Shown: positions 56,196 through 63,975, numbered from the stretch's first letter. The stretch: DNA of 64,000 nucleotides from Bradyrhizobium arachidis (GCF_024758505.1 NZ_CP077970.1:8184001-8248000); one strand, 5' to 3'. Notes: a model not told the origin generated them from the sequence alone. Translations and numbers: made by a program.

Positions 56196-56731
56196 TAAAG
56201 TCTTCCGCGCGACGAAAGATTGATAAGACGCACGGTCATGGCCTGCGCACTGACGTTGTAGCGTTTCGCTAGCTTTTGCACGAGTGCAGCGTCCTCGACG
56301 TCGAGCACGAAGCCGGCTGTGTCGTTTCGCAGGAACGGTTCGGGCATCAACAAGGCCGCAGCAAAGGCGTTTGATTCAATCTCCTCGACGTCCTCGGCGG
56401 TCGACGATTCCGGCGAGCGCAGATTGATGCGAAAGGCGGTATCGAACCGAACTTCGCGTCCTACGTGAAGCATCAGGTGCCCGAGTTCGTGCGCGATTGT
56501 GAAACGCTTCCTTGCTGGCGACTGTTTTTTCTCGACGCCGATGATAGCAGAGCCGCCCTGGCGTAACAGAAGTCCGGAAATTTCGTTGTTAAACTCGCGT
56601 ACCATGATCGAAGCGCCCTCGCCGCGGGCAATATTCTCGACGGGAACGGCCGGCCCCCTAACGCGGTATTTCTCAAGGAGATCACTGGTGAGCGCGTCGA
56701 TCTTGGCGTAGCGGGCGCGCAGCACGGTCAT
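56195..56731 (-). CDS. ImmA/IrrE-family metallo-endopeptidase
   Basis: A 178-residue peptidase with the zinc motif HELGHLMLH (H81, E82, H85) and a third ligand E119 in EEIESNAFAAALLMP. In ICEBs1 (ImmA) and Deinococcus (IrrE/PprI), such proteins cleave a partner XRE repressor after DNA damage or another signal. The gene overlaps the stop of the XRE gene by four bases (ATGA), the standard arrangement of the pair. Here it is likely to relieve repression by the XRE protein at the divergent promoter of the bil operon; that link is inferred from the arrangement. Confidence 0.85.
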   Translation of the reverse strand: MTVLRARYAKIDALTSDLLEKYRVRGPAVPVENIARGEGASIMVREFNNEISGLLLRQGGSAIIGVEKKQSPARKRFTIAHELGHLMLHVGREVRFDTAFRINLRSPESSTAEDVEEIESNAFAAALLMPEPFLRNDTAGFVLDVEDAALVQKLAKRYNVSAQAMTVRLINLSSRGRL

Positions 56732-57045
56732 GTGGCGCTCCGCGCCGAATGCTTCTTAACCGACGTGATGAATTGGCGAACGGTCGGCATCTCGGCCATT
56801 GCAGCCTCGGTCTTCTGAACGGCGAGCAGCTTCGGTCCTTCCGGCAATAGCGATGACGCAGACACGCCGAGTGCAGACGCAATCTCGACCAGTTGATCCA
56901 CAAGCAGGCGCTGTCGTCCGCATTCGATATTGGTGATGGCGGTGCGCGACAGTCCTACGAGTGAACCTAATCCTTCCTGCGTCAGTTTCCCTTTGCGGGC
57001 GGCACGAATTTGGCGGCCGAGTTCTTCATTGAAGGTATCCGGCAT
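56728..57045 (-). CDS. XRE-family repressor-like regulator
   Basis: A 105-residue protein from ATG 57045 with a helix-turn-helix at residues 8-66: LGRQIRAARKGKLTQEGLGS, then LVGLSRTAITNIECGRQR and VEIASALGVSASSLLPEG. The short tail (QKTEAAMAEMPTVRQFITSV) could be the cleavage or dimer region. It is first of a coupled set (XRE, ImmA/IrrE peptidase, small protein) read away from bilA. It probably binds the palindrome in the shared intergenic region and represses both directions. Confidence 0.8.
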   Translation of the reverse strand: MPDTFNEELGRQIRAARKGKLTQEGLGSLVGLSRTAITNIECGRQRLLVDQLVEIASALGVSASSLLPEGPKLLAVQKTEAAMAEMPTVRQFITSVKKHSARSAT

Positions 57046-57078
57046 TATCACGCTGAATCTAGGAGTAAATCTCGTCGA

Positions 57079-57107
57079 ATCATATGCGGCGGCCCTCGCA
57101 ATGTCAA
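57079..57107 (-). promoter_or_regulatory. Consensus promoter for the XRE-ImmA genes
   Basis: On the minus strand: TTGACA (57107-57102), a spacer of 17 bases, then TATGAT (57084-57079). Distance to the XRE start at 57045 is about 34 bases from the -10 box. It is back to back with the bil promoter. Confidence 0.7.
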
Positions 57108-57114
57108 TTTGGCA

Positions 57115-57140
57115 AACATTACGGGTTCGTCCAAAATGTT
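57115..57140. promoter_or_regulatory. Candidate XRE operator between divergent promoters
   Basis: AACATT (57115-57120) and AATGTT (57135-57140) form an inverted repeat with inner GG...CC matches, between the two -35 boxes. Around it, ATGTCAAT (57101-57108) and ATTGACAT (57147-57154) are perfect inverted repeats that contain the two -35 boxes. A dimeric repressor here would control both promoters. Confidence 0.5.
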
Positions 57141-57147
57141 CGTAATA

Positions 57148-57176
57148 TTGACATCTTTTTATGTTGGAATTATAAA
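57148..57176 (+). promoter_or_regulatory. Consensus promoter for the bil operon
   Basis: TTGACA at 57148-57153, a spacer of 17 bases, then TATAAA at 57171-57176, followed by bilA at 57226. Close to the sigma-70 consensus, so unrepressed transcription would be strong. Confidence 0.75.
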
Positions 57177-57225
57177 CTGCAACGCCGGCCGGCGACTCGG
57201 CCGACCGAATTCGGAGAAAGATACG

Positions 57226-57534
57226 ATGGATCAGGTAGTTCAGGAGCATGCCGACGATGTTCGCAAGGGCCACCATCACGACGTGGCGGTGGCTGTGATC
57301 ACCCCTAAAGGCCTTTATCCGAGTGAGGACGAACTGGCGCGGGTCGACGAGAAGACCGTGGTCGCTGAGGTGCTGAAGCGCGCCGCGGACAAGCTGAAGA
57401 TCACCAACACTACCGACTGGGTGGCGACGATCGACGGCAAGGAGATCGACACGCGCAAGACGTTCAAGGAACTGAACCTGTCGTGCATCGTCGAGATCGA
57501 CTACCACAAGCACGAGGGCGGCGGCGGTGCATGA
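57226..57534 (+). CDS. bilA: Ubiquitin-like modifier (BilA-like)
   Basis: A 102-residue protein from ATG 57226 (GGAG ten bases upstream). After a charged N-terminal tail it has one beta-grasp-like domain: HDVAVAVITPKGLYPSEDEL, VVAEVLKRAADKLKI, WVATIDGKEID and CIVEIDYHKHE. It ends in GGGGA, so removal of the last Ala would expose a di-glycine tail, as needed for conjugation. It is first of four overlapping genes with E2, JAB peptidase and E1. In published Bil systems the modifier is attached to phage proteins and impairs virion assembly. The single domain fits the type with one Ubl fold rather than the ISG15-like two-fold form. Family call rests on context plus the tail. Confidence 0.8.
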   Translation: MDQVVQEHADDVRKGHHHDVAVAVITPKGLYPSEDELARVDEKTVVAEVLKRAADKLKITNTTDWVATIDGKEIDTRKTFKELNLSCIVEIDYHKHEGGGGA

Positions 57535-57955
57535 GGCTCTCGCCCGCGCCAACTTCGAGCAGGACGTGGCGGCGCTGAGCGACGCCGCAGCGTCCCGTCT
57601 CGGCTTGGTCGTGCATTCCAGGACGTTTCCCATTTTCGACGTCACCATCGAGCACAAGCCGGCGGTGCGCTTGCGCTTTCACGGCGAAGACTTCGACGAG
57701 AGACCGCCGGGCATCGACATCCTGAAGCCTGACGGGAGCAACTGGGCGGGACCGATGCCGCCGGGCGGCGTATTTAACGGCGGCCCGCACTCGGTGAAGG
57801 GCGGCCCGTTCATCTGCATGCGCGGCTCGCGCGAGTATCACACGCACAGCAGCCATGTGAACGACAACTGGGCCAACTACCGCAAGCAAGAGGGCATGGG
57901 GATCGTTGGCATCCTTCTCCAGCTCAACGGGGTGTGGCGGAAGGGTTTCCCGTAA
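57527..57955 (+). CDS. bilB: E2-like conjugating enzyme (BilB-like)
   Basis: A 142-residue protein opening at GTG 57527, overlapping bilA by eight bases. Residues 30-110 follow the E2 core, and the probable catalytic Cys97 lies in GGPFICMRGSREYHTHSSHV, where CxxG..EYHTH..H is the pattern of the short prokaryotic E2 families. The C-terminal helices of eukaryotic E2s are absent. It should take the modifier from the E1 as a thioester and pass it to the target. The only other ATG near the junction (57531) is in the wrong frame. Stop and next start overlap as TAATG. Confidence 0.8.
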   Translation: MHEALARANFEQDVAALSDAAASRLGLVVHSRTFPIFDVTIEHKPAVRLRFHGEDFDERPPGIDILKPDGSNWAGPMPPGGVFNGGPHSVKGGPFICMRGSREYHTHSSHVNDNWANYRKQEGMGIVGILLQLNGVWRKGFP

Positions 57956-58419
57956 TGCTGCTCCGCTGTCCGATATCCTTGGTTGACGAGACCCTCGAAA
58001 TTCTCCGGGCCGCCGGACGGCGCGGAACGGAAGGCATCGTGCTTTGGCTGGCTCGGCGCCCCCTCGGCGACGGCTCGCTCATCGCCGAGGCCTTTGTGCC
58101 CGAACACACTGCTGAAGTCGACGTGTTTCGCATCCCGCCCACCGGCATGACGGCGTTGATGGTGCACCTCAAGGCGAGAAAGCTCGCGCTCGCGGCGCAA
58201 GTTCACTCGCATCCGGCCGAGGCCTTCCATTCCCGCGCCGACGACGCTTGGGCGATCGTCTGTCATGAGGGCGCGCTCTCGATCGTAGTGCCCCAGTTCG
58301 CAAAGGGCGTCACGGCCGCGAACTTTCTTGATCGCTCGGCCAGCTTCTGCCTGTCGCCGGACGACCGCTGGCTAGAAGTGCCAGCCCACGACCTGCCGCA
58401 ATACCTGATGCTGACCTGA
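57955..58419 (+). CDS. bilC: JAB/MPN-family deubiquitinase-like metalloprotease (BilC-like)
   Basis: A 154-residue JAMM-type peptidase. The general-acid Glu is E26 in GTEGIVLW, and the zinc site is HSHPAEAFHSRADD (H84, H86, S93, D96/D97). In Bil systems this enzyme trims the modifier to expose its Gly-Gly tail and can remove it from targets. Here the expected trimming is loss of the single C-terminal Ala of BilA. The ATG at 57955 overlaps the bilB stop, and its own TGA overlaps the bilD start (TGATG), giving tight coupling. Confidence 0.85.
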   Translation: MLLRCPISLVDETLEILRAAGRRGTEGIVLWLARRPLGDGSLIAEAFVPEHTAEVDVFRIPPTGMTALMVHLKARKLALAAQVHSHPAEAFHSRADDAWAIVCHEGALSIVVPQFAKGVTAANFLDRSASFCLSPDDRWLEVPAHDLPQYLMLT

Positions 58420-59792
58420 TGATTACACCAGCCCAAGAGAACGAACGGATGCTCGCCCGTATCCTCGGGATCGGCGAGGATGCCGCGGCCACCAAGCTCG
58501 CGCAGAGCTTTACGATCACCGCCGGGCCTGCGGAAGGTAGCCTGTTCGGAGAAGAACTGCACGAGGAGCTTGAGCGCACCCTGACCGCGGCGCCAGCAGA
58601 AGGCGGCTGTGACCTGGAGATTGTTATCCATGCCAGCCCGGCCCGCGCCTCAGCGCGGCAGCTGTTCGTGGCGATCACGGCAGATGCAGTCACGGTGTCG
58701 CGCTCGCCCTTGCCGTTCGAGAACGCGCCGCCGCTGCACGGGGTACAGAGGGTTATCGGTGCCTGCTTTGCGGCATCGGTCGCCATCGCGACGCTGATCG
58801 AGAACATTGAGTTCGCATCGGCCGCTGATCCTTTTAACATTCGGTTCGATGCGCTCGGCGCAACGCGAGACGTGCTTTCCGTGCCGATCCGGTTGGACGA
58901 CACCGTGCTGGTCGGCGCGGGTGCCGTGGGTAACGGTTTTCTGCGCGCGGCACGGCACCTTGCCATCGAAGGTGAGCTCACCGTCGCCGATCCCAAGGCC
59001 GTTGGCGGCGGCAATCCGAACCGGTGCCTCTATTTCATGCCCGGCGACAACGGACAGAAGGCCGAAACGCTTGCCGCCCGCGCCCAGCCCGACTTTCCCC
59101 GACTGTCGCTGACACCGTTCGTCGGGACGTTTGCGGACGTCGTCCGGAAGCGTGGGCGGGTGAAGCGCGCGATCATCGGCGCGGACAGCAGGTCTGCGCG
59201 CCGCTCCGTCCAGGCCGATCTTCCTCTCGAGGTCATCGACGCTTCCACGACGGGCGCCGTGGAGGTAATCGTGCATTCGCACCGCCAGCCAAACCCGGAT
59301 GCCTGCCTCGCCTGTATCTATCGTCACATCCCCGACGAGTTGGCGCGCGCGAAGGACATCGCGACCGGGCTCGGCGTCGAGCTAGCTGACGTAACGTCGG
59401 GCAACCTCATCGACGCAGGTGTCGCCAGCGCCATCGCGGCCAAGCATCCCGGCCTGGATGAACCCGCTCTCGTCGGCATGGCCTTCGATAGCCTGTTCAA
59501 GCAGCTCTGCGCCGAGCAGGCACTCTTGTCGGCCTCCGGCGAGCAGGTTCTGGCTCCTTTTGCCTTCATCTCCAATCTCGCCGGCGCGCTGCTTGCGCTT
59601 GAGCTGGCGCGTTTTGAGGCAGGCGCTCGGTTTGCAGATGGCAAGAACTATCTGTTCGCAAGTCCTTGGGCGCCGCCACACCCCCATTTGAGACGCAAAC
59701 GGCCGAGCATTGACGGCTGCGAGTTTTGCGGCGATGCGACGACGCTTGCCGCACTTCGAGTGGTCTGGCCCGAGCTGAGGCCCGGCACCTGA
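58419..59792 (+). CDS. bilD: E1-like activating enzyme, ThiF fold (BilD-like)
   Basis: A 457-residue protein. Residues 1-155 are an N-terminal region of unknown fold. A ThiF/MoeB-type adenylation domain follows: DTVLVGAGAVGNGFLRAARH (GAGAVGNG 166-173), VADPKAVGGGNPNRCLYF (D191, N199, R202), AIIGADSRSARRSVQ and EVIDASTTGAVEV. Two CxxC pairs, C296/C299 and C434/C437, could hold the structural zinc seen in MoeB and ThiF. C364 is one candidate for the thioester cysteine. The enzyme should adenylate the BilA tail and load the E2. The gene ends the operon, about 80 bases before motif locus C. Confidence 0.85.
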   Translation: MITPAQENERMLARILGIGEDAAATKLAQSFTITAGPAEGSLFGEELHEELERTLTAAPAEGGCDLEIVIHASPARASARQLFVAITADAVTVSRSPLPFENAPPLHGVQRVIGACFAASVAIATLIENIEFASAADPFNIRFDALGATRDVLSVPIRLDDTVLVGAGAVGNGFLRAARHLAIEGELTVADPKAVGGGNPNRCLYFMPGDNGQKAETLAARAQPDFPRLSLTPFVGTFADVVRKRGRVKRAIIGADSRSARRSVQADLPLEVIDASTTGAVEVIVHSHRQPNPDACLACIYRHIPDELARAKDIATGLGVELADVTSGNLIDAGVASAIAAKHPGLDEPALVGMAFDSLFKQLCAEQALLSASGEQVLAPFAFISNLAGALLALELARFEAGARFADGKNYLFASPWAPPHPHLRRKRPSIDGCEFCGDATTLAALRVVWPELRPGT

Positions 59793-59873
59793 GTGCACAG
59801 GTCCGCACCTGGTATTGGCTGCATGAATGACGCAAGGCCCAACGGCTTAGAACTGATGAGCTTTTGTTAGAAA

Positions 59874-59940
59874 GCTTATCAGTCCAGGAACTGACTCCAT
59901 TCGATCAGATCTTATAGTCGACCGAATGTCTCGTAAGCCC
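59874..59940 (+). repeat. 38-bp-period motif pair, locus C
   Basis: GCTTATCAGTCCAGGAACTG continuing ACTCCATT (from 59874) closely matches locus B. A decayed second copy, TCTTATAGTCGACCGAATGT, follows 36 bases later, and a further decayed copy (GCTTAGAACTGATGAGC) precedes it. It marks the right side of the HNH/XRE/Bil block. Confidence 0.7.
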
Positions 59941-60235
59941 TTACACCGTCTGAATTCCAAGACTGCAAGGCCCTTCTTTGACGCATGGTAACGGATGTAA
60001 GGGCTCCCTTTGGTTTTATTCAGCGCCATCGCGGCCGGCCGGGAATTCAAGGCCCGCAGCTTCAGCGGCCAGGCACAAGAAAGGCTCCGCGCGAGGGCTC
60101 CCTGTGCGACGCGCGTGGAAGCCCTTGCCGGCAAGCGCTGCGGGCCTATTCCCCCGACCCTTCCGACGGGGTGGTGCAGAGATTTAATGAGAACGCTAAG
60201 ATCGACCCGTAGCAAAGTCTTCCGATGGATCGCGC
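59941..60235. other. Gene-free stretch after motif locus C
   Basis: No supported gene. The sequence is GC-rich with several short frames; none has a ribosome site. Confidence 0.4.
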
Positions 60236-60760
60236 ATGCAGTCGCCAGAACCTGAACAACAGTTTGTGCTGAGAGAGCTATGGACACTCGCTTGGGCGGC
60301 ATCGGTGCAACGCGTCAACCTGTATGCTGCAGGTTCAAGACAGTCCGGGCAACTGCGCGACAAGCTCCAGGAATTCATCACAACCCGGCTGCTTCCGCAT
60401 TACGTTGGACCCTGCACCGAGCGGCAGCACTATCTCAACCTTGCGCAGTTGGTGGAATTCGGCACAGGGGCTCTCCCAGACTCCCTGCGAGACGGACGGT
60501 ACAGATACGGCGTCGCTCAAAAGCTCCTCAATCTCGTGCTCAAGTACCACTGGTGCCTCGGCCAGATTTCCGAGCCGCCGCATTGTCCGATCGACAGGAT
60601 CATCATCGAAAAGACCCACCTGCGCGGACGCGTCAACTGGACCGAGATCGTTGACGAGAACCAATATCGCGCGGTCATCGAAGCGGTGCGGCGCAAAGCC
60701 GAGCCGGAAAGCATTGCCCGCTGGGAACTGCTGAACTATCGCCGCCGCTCCAGCCGGTAG
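60236..60760 (+). CDS. Conserved-looking hypothetical protein
   Basis: A 174-residue soluble, helical protein (QQFVLRELWTLAWAASVQRV; LRDKLQEFITTRLLPHYVG; GVAQKLLNLVLKYHWCLGQI). No catalytic motif or membrane segment is visible, and I cannot assign a family. The ATG at 60236 has a weak ribosome site. It stands alone, opposite in direction to the downstream genes. Confidence 0.55.
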   Translation: MQSPEPEQQFVLRELWTLAWAASVQRVNLYAAGSRQSGQLRDKLQEFITTRLLPHYVGPCTERQHYLNLAQLVEFGTGALPDSLRDGRYRYGVAQKLLNLVLKYHWCLGQISEPPHCPIDRIIIEKTHLRGRVNWTEIVDENQYRAVIEAVRRKAEPESIARWELLNYRRRSSR

Positions 60761-60810
60761 CGATTGAACTAACTAGAGCGATCGTGCGCCGCTTCGAGCA
60801 GGCTCGTATT

Positions 60811-61206
60811 TCACTCGGCGGCTTCAGCTGGCTGGCTCTTAAGCTCCGCAAATTTCGCCGCCATCGTGGGGTTGCCCCGGGTCAGCTTTTTGATCGTCAC
60901 GTCCTGCGCCTTGTCGTTTGCAAGGCGAAGGTTGCGGTCAGCCCCGATCAAGGCATCTTTGGTCTTCTGCAGATGATCGATGGATTTATCGATCTCGGCG
61001 ATCGCCGTTTGGAAATTTCGGGAGGCGAGGTCGTAGTTCTTGGCAAATCCGTTCTTGAACGTCTCAAGCTGGGTTTCGAATTGCGTGATGTCGATGTTTT
61101 GCGCCTTAACGAGCGCCAGTTCCGTCTTGTATTTCAAAGAGTTGGTAGCCGCGTTCCGCAGAAGCGTAATCATCGGCATGAAAAACTGCGGCCGGATCAC
61201 ATACAT
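60811..61206 (-). CDS. C-terminal part of a larger coiled-coil protein (truncated)
   Basis: A 131-residue frame starting [20 protein letters not shown], then a long regular helix ([40 protein letters not shown]) and an Ala-rich tail. The same frame continues upstream of the ATG as [12 protein letters not shown], which reads like native protein, so the true N-terminus has probably been lost. The gene overlaps the truncated gene at 61197 by ten bases. I cannot assign a function. Confidence 0.5.
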   Translation of the reverse strand: MYVIRPQFFMPMITLLRNAATNSLKYKTELALVKAQNIDITQFETQLETFKNGFAKNYDLASRNFQTAIAEIDKSIDHLQKTKDALIGADRNLRLANDKAQDVTIKKLTRGNPTMAAKFAELKSQPAEAAE

Positions 61207-61766
61207 CTTTGGAAAGAGGTGGAAAACGTCAACGATATTGCCAGAATACCAATCTTGAGAATGGTTTTGCCTAAGCTGGCAAGACGTGCAGGTCGCTCGA
61301 TTTTGTGATGGGCTCGAAAGCTATCGCGCTCGGCCTCTGATTCGTTAAGCCCGCGACGTAGTACGAACAGGTGGTCGCGACCAACCGTCGCTTCGGCCTT
61401 AAAGTCGCCCACAGCTTCGGGTGCCGCCTGCTGAATGATTGCGAAGCTTCCTTCGAAGCTGAGAGCCGTTATGCGGTCGTCATAAGTATGAAGATGGTCG
61501 AGATAGATCGAATGCGACTGCTGCTTATGCGCGGTGACCTTTTCCATAATTTGACGCTCAATATCGTCCAGCGCCTGCGTATCGGAAGCGGGCCGGTTTT
61601 GCGCCCCGCGTTCCTTCCCAAGCTCGGCGAGGCGCATTTCGTCAGCTATGCGATCGACGTTTAGATCGAGAAAAATGTCTGTTGCGGGTCGATAGGGATG
61701 TACAGGCTCGCTGAAAATGCTGCGTAAGCGCTGTAGGGCTGACTGCCGGTTACTGTTGGGACTCAT
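61197..61766 (-). CDS. Hypothetical protein truncated at a membrane segment
   Basis: A 189-residue product with a hydrophilic, helical body ([36 protein letters not shown]). At residue 165 a membrane segment begins, [16 protein letters not shown], and is abruptly followed by [10 protein letters not shown] and a stop. A membrane protein ending inside its first membrane span suggests that a deletion joined it out of frame to the gene at 60811. Probably a broken gene. Confidence 0.5.
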   Translation of the reverse strand: MSPNSNRQSALQRLRSIFSEPVHPYRPATDIFLDLNVDRIADEMRLAELGKERGAQNRPASDTQALDDIERQIMEKVTAHKQQSHSIYLDHLHTYDDRITALSFEGSFAIIQQAAPEAVGDFKAEATVGRDHLFVLRRGLNESEAERDSFRAHHKIERPARLASLGKTILKIGILAISLTFSTSFQRCM

Positions 61767-61783
61767 AATTACGCAGCCTTGAA

Positions 61784-62506
61784 CTAGATCTTTGATTTAC
61801 GGCAACCGGCGGCTTCGGCCTCTGCCGTAGAGCAAAACCAACGCCGATCCGAGATGCGATCCATAGAAAGCCGATTATAAAATTTGCCGCCAGGCAGATG
61901 ATAAATGCATTGATTGGCAGCCTTGAGATTGCCCTTAATGGCACAGTCGGGCGATGGCGGCTGGGCAACGACGGGCAGGAGCGACCGCTGCGCGTGCAAG
62001 GGGACAGCACTTGACCCGAGGATCACAGTGTCAGGATTCCTGTGCCGCCAATCCCACGGCGCGATGAATGCGCCACTCCAGAGCCCGAGCTTGTGCTGTT
62101 GGGCGAATTGCTCGTCAGCCACGTAAGCCATCGAATATTTACGAAACGCAAGCGCCCAACCATTGCGGACAAGCCAGCGTGAGACATCTTCGCCAGCGAC
62201 TTTGCAGTCGCCTAAATGACGCTTGTAGAGGTCGACACCCTTCAGTTCACATGTCCAGGCGTGCGTACCGGCGTAGGCTCGAAGCTTGTTCCTAGCCTCG
62301 ATGCCGCAGTCCCAGGTCCTTCCACCAGCATCCAAACAGATCTGATCGGTCTCTGGGGCGTCGATACCACTGAGACGTATCTTGGTGGTCCCCGCCCAGA
62401 TCGTATCCGCATCTACGATGTCGGGCACGGCTTTCACTTCGCTGCCCAGCGCCGACGAAAAGGCAAGCAAGCACAAGATGATAGACACGGTAGAGCGCAT
62501 TGCCAA
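61784..62506 (-). CDS. Secreted thermonuclease (SNase-like) with C-terminal extension
   Basis: A 240-residue protein with signal peptide MAMRSTVSIILCLLAFSSAL. The SNase core is at residues 28-135: IVDADTIWAGTTKIRLSGID (D32, D34, R44), APET (E52) and DLYKRHLGDC (R96), covering the calcium and catalytic positions of staphylococcal nuclease. The last 55 residues form a separate module (CAIKGNLKAANQCIYHLPGG; RRWFCSTAEAEAAGCRKS) that I recall from other alphaproteobacterial nucleases of this kind. It probably degrades nucleic acid in the periplasm or outside. Confidence 0.8.
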   Translation of the reverse strand: MAMRSTVSIILCLLAFSSALGSEVKAVPDIVDADTIWAGTTKIRLSGIDAPETDQICLDAGGRTWDCGIEARNKLRAYAGTHAWTCELKGVDLYKRHLGDCKVAGEDVSRWLVRNGWALAFRKYSMAYVADEQFAQQHKLGLWSGAFIAPWDWRHRNPDTVILGSSAVPLHAQRSLLPVVAQPPSPDCAIKGNLKAANQCIYHLPGGKFYNRLSMDRISDRRWFCSTAEAEAAGCRKSKI

Positions 62507-62623
62507 CGCACTGAATCTAGAGGGAGGGCGATGGTAAACAATGTATTACACTTTTTTGGCGAGAACTAGGAAAGGGCCATCTCCCGGGTGTGCGGCCGCA
62601 GTCTTGGTTAATCGCCCAACGCG

Positions 62624-62649
62624 AAGAGGCCCTCAATAGAGGGCCTCTT
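62624..62649. terminator. Strong hairpin terminator
   Basis: AAGAGGCCCTC and GAGGGCCTCTT pair perfectly over 11 bases with a four-base loop (AATA). It lies just after the stop of the small minus-strand gene at 62671 and upstream of the thermonuclease gene. Confidence 0.65.
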
Positions 62650-62670
62650 GAGGCTTCGACGACCGTCGCG

Positions 62671-62871
62671 CTAGCCGCGCTTCTGATCGTCCTGAGAACG
62701 CGGCTCCCGGAGCACGATCTTACCCGACACCGCAACGCCCGGCGCGATCACGATGTTGAATCCCTTCCCGTCGTCGTTCGGCCACGCCGCCCCTACGCGG
62801 GTCCAAGTTGCCTTACGACCGTCGCCACCAACAACGAACGCGTCGTGCGAGGGTGTTCTACTGTCGGCCAT
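62671..62871 (-). CDS. Small conserved-looking hypothetical protein
   Basis: A 66-residue protein from ATG 62871 (AAGGA seven bases upstream). It reads MADSRTPSHDAFVVGGDGRK, then TWTRVGAAWPNDDGKGFNIV and an IAPGVAVSGKIVLREP ending. The pattern of alternating strands suggests a small beta fold. From memory similar short proteins occur near conjugation genes in alphaproteobacteria, but none are in this window. Followed by a strong terminator. Confidence 0.65.
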   Translation of the reverse strand: MADSRTPSHDAFVVGGDGRKATWTRVGAAWPNDDGKGFNIVIAPGVAVSGKIVLREPRSQDDQKRG

Positions 62872-63144
62872 TGGTTTCCTTTTCAAATGTGAGGGTGTTT
62901 CCAGCGACGCGCTGTGTACACATGCTGACGCAACGCCTCGGCCGGTAAAGCCGTCAGGACGCTTTGTTGCTCAAGCAGGCAGCACCTAACTCCGATACGT
63001 GCTGGGGTGCCGGGGCGTCCCCGGCCGCGGGAGGTGTGGAGCGCCGCGCCGCGCTCCGCTGGCCGCTGGGTGACGCAGCCCTAAGCGGCCATGGGAAGGG
63101 TTCGGGGAGCGCCCTCCCCGATGCCGGCAAGCCGGCAACAGCTG
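62872..63144. other. GC-rich gene-free stretch
   Basis: No supported gene. It includes runs such as CCGCGGGAGG and GCCGCGCCGCG with possible small hairpins, but nothing I can name. Confidence 0.4.
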
Positions 63145-63975
63145 CTAAGGCGCGGATTCAGGAGAGCTCGCATCTTCCTCGAAGGGAGACAGGCTCAGGC
63201 AGATCTCGGCCCTACCTCCGCAATCGCAAACAATCACGCCGCCTGCCTTGATTTTATGGTTGAGCAGATATCTTGTTCCCTTGCAGGACGGGCAAACATA
63301 TTCGGTTTGACGCGGCCTTAGCTCAATCCTTGTCCCTTTCTCGGAAGCCACATCCCAAATGGTTCGGCAATTCGTGTTGGGACAGACAATGCCTTGCTGC
63401 GCCGTGAAGCTGCCCGCGCGGCGCTTGAACCTTCGACCGCATACGCAGTCGATCTCATAAAACTCGCCGAAGTTCGCATTATAGATCGGGGATGCAAGAG
63501 TGTGATCGATCACGGCGGCCACCTCCTCCGCCTTCTCGCGCATTGCGCCGTGGTCTGGGACGTTGCCGGTCTCAAATTGGTGCAAAGTCGGCGCATGCAG
63601 AAAGCTGCCGAGAGCGTTGTGAGAGCGGTTTGCCCATTTTAGGGTAAACCTTCGGTCCTCGCCCAGCGTCTCCATGCCCGCTGCGGGCTGGCCGTATACC
63701 TGCTCGACGCCCACCGAAACAGACGCGGTCTTGTCGGCGGTAGGATCGACTGTAAGCATCTGCGCGATGACGTCGCGTGGGGTCCATTTACGCATTGCGT
63801 CGTCCGGGACCTCATCCAGATAAGCGTCGAGCTGCTGGTAGGCGAGATATTCGATGGCCTGTCGCAGTTCAAGGCAGGCATAACGCGTCGCCGCTTCCTG
63901 ATTCCGGGCGATCAGTTCTCTCGCGCGGGCAAGACACTCGCGCGCGCTCTGACGCAGCTCTCCTGAAATCGGCAT
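63145..63975 (-). CDS. Hypothetical protein with zinc-ribbon-like C-terminus
   Basis: A 276-residue protein. The N-terminal 70 residues are helical (RQSARECLARARELIARNQE; RQAIEYLAYQQLDAYLDE), resembling HEPN-type or other all-alpha domains. The C-terminal 110 residues hold several Cys pairs: IDCVCGRRFKRRAG, IVCPNTNCRTIWD, YVCPSCKGTRYLL and IVCDCGGRAE, which should bind one or two zincs. It could recognise nucleic acid. The gene is complete: its ATG at 63975 lies 25 bases inside the window edge. Confidence 0.6.
   Translation of the reverse strand: MPISGELRQSARECLARARELIARNQEAATRYACLELRQAIEYLAYQQLDAYLDEVPDDAMRKWTPRDVIAQMLTVDPTADKTASVSVGVEQVYGQPAAGMETLGEDRRFTLKWANRSHNALGSFLHAPTLHQFETGNVPDHGAMREKAEEVAAVIDHTLASPIYNANFGEFYEIDCVCGRRFKRRAGSFTAQQGIVCPNTNCRTIWDVASEKGTRIELRPRQTEYVCPSCKGTRYLLNHKIKAGGVIVCDCGGRAEICLSLSPFEEDASSPESAP

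Noticed and set aside
56728..57657. Long 309-codon version of the XRE gene starting at 57657
   Set aside because: The extension would cover the divergent promoters and bilA on the other strand; the HTH protein starts naturally at MPDTFNEELG (57045).
59847..60302. 151-codon minus-strand frame over motif locus C
   Set aside because: It covers the repeat, has no ribosome site and no protein-like pattern.
60811..61206. DUF2130 assignment for the coiled-coil protein
   Set aside because: The DUF2130 C-terminal signature I recall differs from this sequence, so I left the gene without a family name.
62872..63144. Possible transfer origin in the GC-rich gap
   Set aside because: No relaxase gene and no clear inverted repeat with a nic-like site nearby.
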